NCBI GenBank assembly: GCA_026388365.1
Contig: JAPLJW010000101.1
Span: forward strand, 1-10,628
DNA: 10,628 nucleotides
Origin: Deltaproteobacteria bacterium
GTDB taxonomy: Bacteria > Desulfobacterota > Syntrophia > Syntrophales > UBA5619
Reading direction: 5' to 3'
Shown here: piece by piece, positions 6,943-10,628 of the stretch
How the letters are laid out: each line of letters opens with the position of its first letter
Position numbering within the stretch: the stretch's first letter is position 1
Notes under the pieces: model-generated
The model's input: the letters and a program-made list of their open reading frames with translations, nothing else
What the model was told of the DNA's origin: nothing
The model's database searches: none
Made by a program: the position numbers and the translations under genes

Positions 6943-7437
6943 ATTTGCCAAGAACCCTTCATGAAACAGAACAATGCCTTTTGGAACCTTTTCGGTAAAT
7001 GGCAAGGCAAAGAAAACTTCTTGAGGGACTCCCTCGTAAACCAGTTCTGGAAAATTCTGGAAACCTAACCGCTTATAGTAGGCAGGATGACCCACAAGAA
7101 CGCAACCTTGGCCGCCCAACTTTTTCAATAAAGACAACCCTTCACCGATAAGAGAGTTTCCAATTCCTTTTTTTTGATATTCCGGCAATACAGAAACCGG
7201 GCCGAGGCCATACCAGCCTATTGCACCGTCAGATACTGTTACCGGCGAGAAAGCTATATGGCCTATCACTTTTCCGTTAACCTCTGCGACCAACGAAATG
7301 GTTAACGCATTGGCATTACGTAATGCATTTATGATGTATTGTTCCGTGTGGTTACTAATTGCAAGATTCTGGAAGGCGGCTTTCGTGACTGCGGTTATTG
7401 CTGCCATATCTGAAATTGTTTCATTTCTTATGATCAT
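6937..7437 (-). CDS. GNAT-family N-acetyltransferase (YhbS-like)
   Basis: This is a 166-residue single-domain acetyltransferase. The acetyl-CoA pyrophosphate loop is the Q/R-x-x-G-x-G motif QKKGIG (88-93), after the beta-4 segment GWYGLGPVSVLPEYQ (74-88). It is followed by LIGEGLSLLKKLGGQGCVLVG and GHPAYYKRLGF (116-126), a motif typical of the YhbS/COG3153 group. The acyl acceptor is not predictable. The ATG follows GGAGG by 5 nt. The stop codon TAA is part of the R'' box GGCTAAC of the downstream attC, the usual cassette arrangement. It has no obvious promoter of its own, so expression would come from read-through or from an upstream cassette promoter. It looks markedly less GC-rich than the chromosomal genes. 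Confidence 0.88.
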   Translation of the reverse strand: MIIRNETISDMAAITAVTKAAFQNLAISNHTEQYIINALRNANALTISLVAEVNGKVIGHIAFSPVTVSDGAIGWYGLGPVSVLPEYQKKGIGNSLIGEGLSLLKKLGGQGCVLVGHPAYYKRLGFQNFPELVYEGVPQEVFFALPFTEKVPKGIVLFHEGFLANG

Positions 7438-7468
7438 TTAAACCTCCATATTTTTCTATTCTTATGAA

Positions 7469-7525
7469 GGCTAACGAAATGATCAGCGGCGGCTGTAAGC
7501 CGTCCGCTGGATTAATTTGTTCGAT
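7469..7525 (-). other. attC site of the FMN-enzyme cassette
   Basis: On the minus strand the site runs from R'' ATCGAAC (complement of 7519-7525) to R' GTTAGCC (complement of 7469-7475), 57 bp. The arms CAGCGGACGGCT and AGCCGCCGCTG pair completely except for one extra A in the 5' arm (opposite strand T7503), around a 3-nt loop. That extrahelical base gives minus-strand orientation, agreeing with the genes. R'' is the exact reverse complement of the 5' core GTTCGAT of the same cassette at 9228-9234. This is the clearest attC in the window together with 10395-10454. Confidence 0.85.
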
Positions 7526-7547
7526 GCTTTTTCATTATTCTCCTTTT

Positions 7548-9089
7548 TTATGGTGTGTTTAGAAGTTCTTCATAAGTAGTTAAGCCGGTTGTCTTCGCGG
7601 CAATTTCAGTAAGGGGTACAATATCCGCCCGGTCGATATACCGAAGCGCGAATTTGCGATTCAGGGCCATAAACTGCTTGAGGCCGACGGATACTCGATT
7701 CAGATAAGAATAAAGCCCTAAAGCTCCAGTCGGGATATTCAACGTCTCGTTGCCATAGTCAGCCTTGAGAAGGCGAAAGTCAGCGAATATTTCATCGACG
7801 CTCGAACCAAAGCGGGCATATTCTTTGGGTACGGAACCGTTCCGGAGTGCCTCTCCTACTTGCCGTCCTACTGTAGCAGCTGCCATGGCAGCGCGGCCAA
7901 TGGCTATCATGCGAACGTATGGCGCTCCGAGCGCCAGGCCTTTGTAGACTTGATCCTCGGTCGCGAAACCGCCAGCAATCGCTATCGGTGGTAGCGGCTT
8001 TCGGGCCTGTTCAAATCCGCGCAAAATACGATAAATAATGGCCTCAAGCATGACCGTTGGCATGCCCCATTCGTTCATCATCTTGGCTGGACTGTGGCCG
8101 GTTCCACCGCCTGCTCCGTCGAGGGTTACCAGATCAATACCAGTTTCCGAAGCGATCCCAAGAATAGTGGCGATGTCCCGAGGGTCGAAAGGGCCTGTCT
8201 TGAAACAGATGCGTTCGGCGCCCAGCTTCCGCAGTTTTGCGACCCGCTGTATAAGATTTTCGGGAGTCCACATCGGAAGCTTGCCGATTTTCTCGAACAC
8301 GGGTCCGACTCCTCTTGCATAGGCCTCGGCGACTGTGGGGTCTGTCGGATCCGGCAGGATGATGTAACCGAGAGCTTTAAAACGAAGCGCGTCCTCGATT
8401 TTCGGGACACGACCCATGCCCTGGATCCCTTTGGCGGCCTGGCCGAATTTCAGTTCTACGGATTTTACGCCAAGCCGTTCAATAGCGTACTCGAGTACTC
8501 CGTGATATTCATCGTCAAAGTTCGCCTGAAGTATGATATCTCCGAAGCCATGCTCGTAACGCCTGAATGTAGATACCATCTCATCTATCAACGGTGACTT
8601 GATAACCCGATGACCGCTGACGACAAGCCCTTTGTCCTTTGCGATTACATCCTCGCCGATGACCACGGGCACGCCGGAAATTGCGGCTCCGGCAAAGTAT
8701 TCTTTCCAGGCCAATTTGGCCATAGCCGGGAGGATAAAGGGAGCCTTGACGGGAACCGCGTGAACAACGCCGAAAGAGGAAGAGATATCGGCGTTCGGGT
8801 AACTTGCTTCGTATGGATCGGAGGGAAGCCCAATCGCCCCGAATACCCTGCCGTTAATATTGAAGTGGGAAAAATCGAGGGGATAGCGCTTCTCGGAAGC
8901 GAACTGGTTTTTGTCAGCCGAGAAGGGCAGGATAGCTTCCGAACCGCGTACCGCCGAAAGGCCGATCTCGCAAGGGCCGACGCAATCGGCAGTACAGACG
9001 GCGCACATCCCGGAGACATCGGCAACATGGCTAGGATTCCGCAACTGGGTATTGGTAATCGGGCTACCGAGGTCGGGACTGAAATGCAT
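7548..9089 (-). CDS. FMN-binding glutamate-synthase-family protein
   Basis: This is a 513-residue protein resembling the FMN/glutamate-synthase catalytic domain found as a stand-alone protein in many anaerobes and archaea. Key segments are VELKFGQAAKGIQG (211-224), DGAGGGTGHSP (324-334, the counterpart of the GltS DGGTGASP flavin-barrel segment) and IAGGFATEDQVYKGLALGA (371-389, the phosphate-binding end of a TIM barrel). Near the N-terminus is a cysteine cluster C29-x2-C32-x3-C36-x3-C40 that could hold a metal or iron-sulfur cluster. There is no glutamine amidotransferase domain, so it may use ammonia or another donor, or act as a different FMN oxidoreductase. The ATG at 9087-9089 (complement) is chosen over one five codons upstream because GGAGGT lies 7 nt before it. 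At about 1.76 kb its cassette is exceptionally large. Confidence 0.82.
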   Translation of the reverse strand: MHFSPDLGSPITNTQLRNPSHVADVSGMCAVCTADCVGPCEIGLSAVRGSEAILPFSADKNQFASEKRYPLDFSHFNINGRVFGAIGLPSDPYEASYPNADISSSFGVVHAVPVKAPFILPAMAKLAWKEYFAGAAISGVPVVIGEDVIAKDKGLVVSGHRVIKSPLIDEMVSTFRRYEHGFGDIILQANFDDEYHGVLEYAIERLGVKSVELKFGQAAKGIQGMGRVPKIEDALRFKALGYIILPDPTDPTVAEAYARGVGPVFEKIGKLPMWTPENLIQRVAKLRKLGAERICFKTGPFDPRDIATILGIASETGIDLVTLDGAGGGTGHSPAKMMNEWGMPTVMLEAIIYRILRGFEQARKPLPPIAIAGGFATEDQVYKGLALGAPYVRMIAIGRAAMAAATVGRQVGEALRNGSVPKEYARFGSSVDEIFADFRLLKADYGNETLNIPTGALGLYSYLNRVSVGLKQFMALNRKFALRYIDRADIVPLTEIAAKTTGLTTYEELLNTP

Positions 9090-9128
9090 TTCAAGCACCT
9101 CCATTATGGGATATTGACAAGTTTATTT

Positions 9129-9158
9129 GTATAATCTTCTTCATTTTAAGCATAGCAA
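9129..9158 (-). promoter_or_regulatory. Weak candidate promoter in the FMN-enzyme cassette leader
   Basis: On the minus strand TTGCTA (complement of 9153-9158) and TTATAC (complement of 9129-9134) are separated by 18 bp, placing a start site about 30 nt before the FMN enzyme's start codon. The boxes are only partial matches. Just upstream is a perfect 7-bp inverted repeat GGACGCC/GGCGTCC (9159-9165 and 9221-9227). The unusually long cassette leader, about 140 bp, makes a private promoter plausible. Confidence 0.3.
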
Positions 9159-9227
9159 GGACGCCGAACACTCTTAGCGAACTCAGCCCACTCAGCCACT
9201 TTTTTCATTATCGCGCCGCAGGCGTCC

Positions 9228-9291
9228 ATCGAACGTTTGAGCTCAAGCCACGACCCGTCAGGGCCGTCGCGCCTGCAGCGAATCGTTAGCG
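9228..9291 (-). other. attC site of the membrane-protein cassette
   Basis: On the minus strand it runs from R'' CGCTAAC (complement of 9285-9291) to R' GTTCGAT (complement of 9228-9234), 64 bp. The inner stem pairs 9250-9256 with 9261-9267 at 6 of 7 positions around a GTCA loop; the outer arms pair imperfectly. The last ten codons and the stop of the membrane-protein gene lie inside it. The stem is too degenerate to show orientation by itself, so orientation is taken from the genes. Confidence 0.7.
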
Positions 9292-9689
9292 GAATGCGAG
9301 CTGAAGCCACGCGCCTTTGCCGCAAGTGCAGGGGCGAGCAGCATGAACATCATTCCAAAGATCATGAGCCGGCCCTCCACGACGTTATAGTCGGAGAAAA
9401 TGCGCTCCTGCGAATAGCCAAACGCCAAACCTAGGCTCACCTCAAAAATGGCCATGAGCACCATCCAAAACGCCCCAACCTTTAATTGTTCAGAAAACGT
9501 TCTCGCACCGATCCAACGGATACAAGCCCATGCAACGGCAAAGATGATGAGACATCCGACCAGCATTCCAACCTGGTGCGCTCGCAAGTCGCCTATCACT
9601 GGCAATATAGAGATACTTCGGAGAATTCCGTGGATTGATTCCGCAACCGCAATAAAGAACCATGTTGTGAATGCTCTTGGCCAATTCAT
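9258..9689 (-). CDS. Small four-helix integral membrane protein of unknown function
   Basis: This is a 143-residue hydrophobic protein. Four membrane helices are predicted by eye at about 5-25, 39-61, 70-90 and 107-125. Polar conserved-looking spots are ESIHGILR (17-24), GDLRAHQVG (33-41), RWIGART (58-64) and SDYNVVEGRLM (99-109). I recognise the general look of a small inner-membrane family seen in proteobacteria but cannot name it or give a function. The ATG follows GAGGG by about 7 nt. The C-terminal tail ANDSLQARRP (134-143) is translated from attC sequence, a frequent quirk of cassette genes, so that tail is probably not functionally selected. It begins 16 bp after the preceding toxin cassette's attC. 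Confidence 0.75.
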   Translation of the reverse strand: MNWPRAFTTWFFIAVAESIHGILRSISILPVIGDLRAHQVGMLVGCLIIFAVAWACIRWIGARTFSEQLKVGAFWMVLMAIFEVSLGLAFGYSQERIFSDYNVVEGRLMIFGMMFMLLAPALAAKARGFSSHSANDSLQARRP

Positions 9690-9705
9690 CGGAATTCCCT
9701 CATTC

Positions 9706-9761
9706 TGCTAGCGCAGAAATCAGCCGGAGAGTAGCGATCGGTTGTATTGAGTTTGTTACGC
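9706..9761 (-). other. attC site of the toxin-antitoxin cassette
   Basis: On the minus strand the site runs from R'' GCGTAAC (complement of 9755-9761), which contains the toxin stop codon, to a divergent R' GCTAGCA (complement of 9706-9712). Its arms share CCGATCGC and CTCCGGCT with the site at 6878-6942, which also has a GCT core. R'' matches the reverse complement of the cassette's 5' core GTTACAC (10395-10401) at 6 of 7 positions. This is the most degenerate of the five sites. Confidence 0.5.
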
Positions 9762-10091
9762 AATTATTTCATTCAATCCTTCTATGGCCTGATTCAACTC
9801 TTCCAGAGATATTTTGCCAATAACTTTTCCAACTCTTTCTAAAGACAGGGTTCGGATTTGACTAATTTTAAGCCATGATTTCTTGGGTAAATTTGGAGAT
9901 TTCAGTTTAAGGGTTAATGGGAATCCAGCTTTTTGTGGTTGGCTTGTAATAGCCACGGCTATAACTGTACCTGAGCTTTCATTAAAAATGTCGTGGCTCA
10001 GAATGAGCACAGGCCGCAAGCCTGCCTGTTCATGACCTCGCACGGGATTCAAATCCGCCCAGCGAATTTCACCCCTCAATATTCTGGCCAT
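9756..10091 (-). CDS. mazF: MazF/PemK-family toxin (mRNA interferase)
   Basis: This is a 111-residue endoribonuclease of the MazF/PemK/Kid barrel fold. The first strand and loop are RGEIRWADLNPVRGHEQAG (6-24), followed by RPVLILSHDIFN (26-37). AVAITSQ (45-51) carries the Thr/Ser region of the active site, and SQIRTLS (77-83) is the conserved strand near the C-terminus. The family cleaves mRNA at short sequences to arrest growth and is neutralised by the upstream antitoxin. The start codon overlaps the antitoxin gene by 16 bp, indicating translational coupling. The stop TAA is part of the R'' box of the downstream attC. Both genes form one cassette. Confidence 0.9.
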   Translation of the reverse strand: MARILRGEIRWADLNPVRGHEQAGLRPVLILSHDIFNESSGTVIAVAITSQPQKAGFPLTLKLKSPNLPKKSWLKISQIRTLSLERVGKVIGKISLEELNQAIEGLNEIIA

Positions 10092-10318
10092 TGGCTCGCA
10101 TCCTCAGCTAATCCTTCTTCCGCCATAGCTTTTTCAAATTTCGGATCGAGTTTGGCGCATTCAATAGATAGCCGACTGCGCTTCATTCTGGCTAGTTTTT
10201 CGCGCACAGCATCACAAATTGCCTGGCTGCGATTTTGAAAATAACTCTCCTCAACCAGTCTATCCAATTCGCCGATAAATTCGGCGTCCAGTGTAATTGC
10301 TATTTTTGCTTTTCCCAT
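10076..10318 (-). CDS. Ribbon-helix-helix antitoxin of the MazF-like toxin
   Basis: This is an 80-residue protein. KAKIAITLDAEFIGELDRL (3-21) gives the DNA-binding strand and first helix, and RSQAICDAVREKLARMKRSR (30-49) the second helix of a ribbon-helix-helix (CopG/MazE-like) domain. The acidic C-terminal part (about 55-80, ending DASQWPEY) is the expected toxin-wrapping segment. It neutralises the toxin and should repress the operon by binding the palindrome over its promoter. The ATG at 10316-10318 (complement) follows AAGGAGG by 6 nt and is preferred over a TTG two codons upstream, which lies against the ribosome site. Confidence 0.87.
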   Translation of the reverse strand: MGKAKIAITLDAEFIGELDRLVEESYFQNRSQAICDAVREKLARMKRSRLSIECAKLDPKFEKAMAEEGLAEDASQWPEY

Positions 10319-10334
10319 AATCAACCTCCTTTAG

Positions 10335-10357
10335 TGGTATTCCATTATATCATACCA
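10335..10357. promoter_or_regulatory. Putative antitoxin operator
   Basis: TGGTAT (10335-10340) and ATACCA (10352-10357) are perfect inverted repeats with an 11-bp centre that contains the -10 box. Ribbon-helix-helix antitoxins typically bind such repeats over their own promoter, so autoregulation by the antitoxin or the toxin-antitoxin complex is likely. Confidence 0.5.
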
Positions 10358-10373
10358 ATGAAAAGAGCAGCAA
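10344..10373 (-). promoter_or_regulatory. Toxin-antitoxin cassette promoter (extended -10)
   Basis: The minus strand carries TGATATAAT, a perfect extended -10 (TGn plus TATAAT, complement of 10344-10349), with a partial -35 TTGCTG (complement of 10368-10373) 18 bp upstream. It lies between attC and the antitoxin, so the cassette carries its own promoter, as is common for toxin-antitoxin cassettes. It could also transcribe the cassettes further left. Confidence 0.65.
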
Positions 10374-10394
10374 ATATAATTTTGTATTTTTTCA

Positions 10395-10454
10395 GTGTAA
10401 CGCCCGAATTAAGCCGCGCCGCGAAGCGGCGTCGGCTTGAATGAGTTGTTAGGC
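10395..10454 (-). other. attC site with aadA-like sequence, of the rightmost cassette
   Basis: On the minus strand the site runs from R'' GCCTAAC (complement of 10448-10454) to R' GTTACAC (complement of 10395-10401), 60 bp. The arms AAGCCGACGCCGC and GCGGCGCGGCTT pair perfectly apart from one extra A in the 5' arm (plus-strand T10432), around a 3-nt loop, giving minus-strand orientation. From memory it is very close to the attC of aadA-type resistance cassettes. It follows the partial gene at the right edge by 46 bp. Confidence 0.9.
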
Positions 10455-10500
10455 ATGATTGGATTTTCCCCACTTTCTGAGTCGCCCGGTAATCCCCTCA

Positions 10501-10628
10501 TCACCGCTTCATCAGCGCGAACACACCCCAGCCCAGGTATTCACGCGTGTAAGCGGCGTAGCGCTCGGGTTCCGAGGTCAGTTTGGCTCGAACATCTTTC
10601 GCAAACTCGTCGTCGGGATTGGCTTCAA
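10501..10628 (-). CDS. Cassette-encoded protein, C-terminal 41 residues
   Basis: The minus strand is open from the right edge to a TGA at 10501-10503. The fragment reads EANPDDEFAKDVRAKLTSEP and continues through ERYAAYTREYLGWGVFALMKR. The mix of acidic, basic and aromatic residues and the lack of stops support real coding sequence. I do not recognise the family. It is followed 46 bp later by an attC, so it is a cassette gene whose start lies outside the window. Confidence 0.6.
   Translation of the reverse strand, partial: EANPDDEFAKDVRAKLTSEPERYAAYTREYLGWGVFALMKR

Larger units (their letters stand above)
6878..10628 (-). mobile_element. Integron gene-cassette array (distal part; integrase not in window)
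   Basis: Five attC-like sites (6878-6942, 7469-7525, 9228-9291, 9706-9761, 10395-10454) alternate with five unrelated minus-strand gene units, each ending at or inside its site. Two sites show the single extra base in the 5' arm that marks attC orientation, and both agree with the gene direction. Complete cassettes are about 0.6 kb (GNAT), 1.76 kb (FMN enzyme), 0.48 kb (membrane protein) and 0.69 kb (toxin-antitoxin). The genes look richer in AT than the chromosomal part. No intI or attI is visible; orientation predicts them to the right. The array could equally be a CALIN. Confidence 0.85.

Noticed and set aside
6807..7010. A 67-codon minus-strand frame across the GNAT gene end and attC
   Set aside because: It overlaps the acetyltransferase in another frame and crosses the recombination site; no motif or ribosome site supports it.
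9146..9208. A 20-codon reading frame, MKKVAEWAEFAKSVRRPCYA, in the FMN cassette leader
   Set aside because: No Shine-Dalgarno before its ATG and too short to judge; kept only as part of the leader observation.
9228..9291. Plus-strand orientation for this attC
   Set aside because: The core boxes also fit when read on the plus strand, but no plus-strand gene precedes it, the membrane-protein gene ends inside it from the minus side, and its GTTCGAT box matches the FMN cassette's own R''.
1..10628. CRISPR arrays, tRNA or rRNA genes, and transposase genes
   Set aside because: No regularly spaced direct repeats, tRNA-like cloverleaf with a CCA end, rRNA-like sequence, or transposase motif was seen on either strand.

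Overview
The window joins two kinds of DNA. The left part, up to about 6.6 kb, is GC-rich chromosomal DNA: enzyme genes with strong Shine-Dalgarno sites, tight operon spacing and a palindromic repeat of a type I associate with Desulfobacterota (the former Deltaproteobacteria). The gene set (acyl-CoA dehydrogenase, long-chain acyl-CoA synthetase, TrpB2-type tryptophan synthase, XRE-cupin regulator, a UbiA/MenA-like prenyltransferase) fits an anaerobic or syntrophic fatty- or aromatic-acid metaboliser. That assignment is an inference from style and content, not from a marker gene.

Chromosomal layout: the first 33 codons of a UbiA/MenA-like membrane prenyltransferase (minus strand) run off the left edge. 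Behind it lies a membrane-anchored HExxH metallopeptidase gene. A roughly 160-bp MITE/REP-like element with terminal inverted repeats separates that gene from a three-gene minus-strand operon: XRE-cupin regulator, acyl-CoA dehydrogenase, TrpB2. The operon is divergent from a plus-strand acyl-CoA synthetase, which has a near-consensus promoter (TTGACA, 17 bp, TATACT). The synthetase gene is followed by a perfect 15-bp-stem hairpin.

The right part (about 6.88 kb to the window end) is an integron gene-cassette array, or its distal end. The genes are all on the minus strand, visibly richer in AT than the left part, functionally unrelated, and separated by five attC-like sites. From right to left the cassettes are: the C-terminal end of an unknown protein; a ribbon-helix-helix antitoxin and MazF-like toxin pair with its own promoter; a four-helix membrane protein whose last codons lie inside its attC; an unusually large FMN-binding glutamate-synthase-like enzyme; and a YhbS-like GNAT acetyltransferase. 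In the last two cassettes the 5' core bases and the R'' box of the cassette's own attC are perfect reverse complements, which is the footprint expected of mobile circular cassettes.

No integrase gene is visible. Gene and attC orientation predict that attI and intI, if present, lie beyond the right edge, so the acyl-CoA synthetase side is the distal end of the array. The integrase could also be absent, which would make this a CALIN (cluster of attC sites lacking an integrase).
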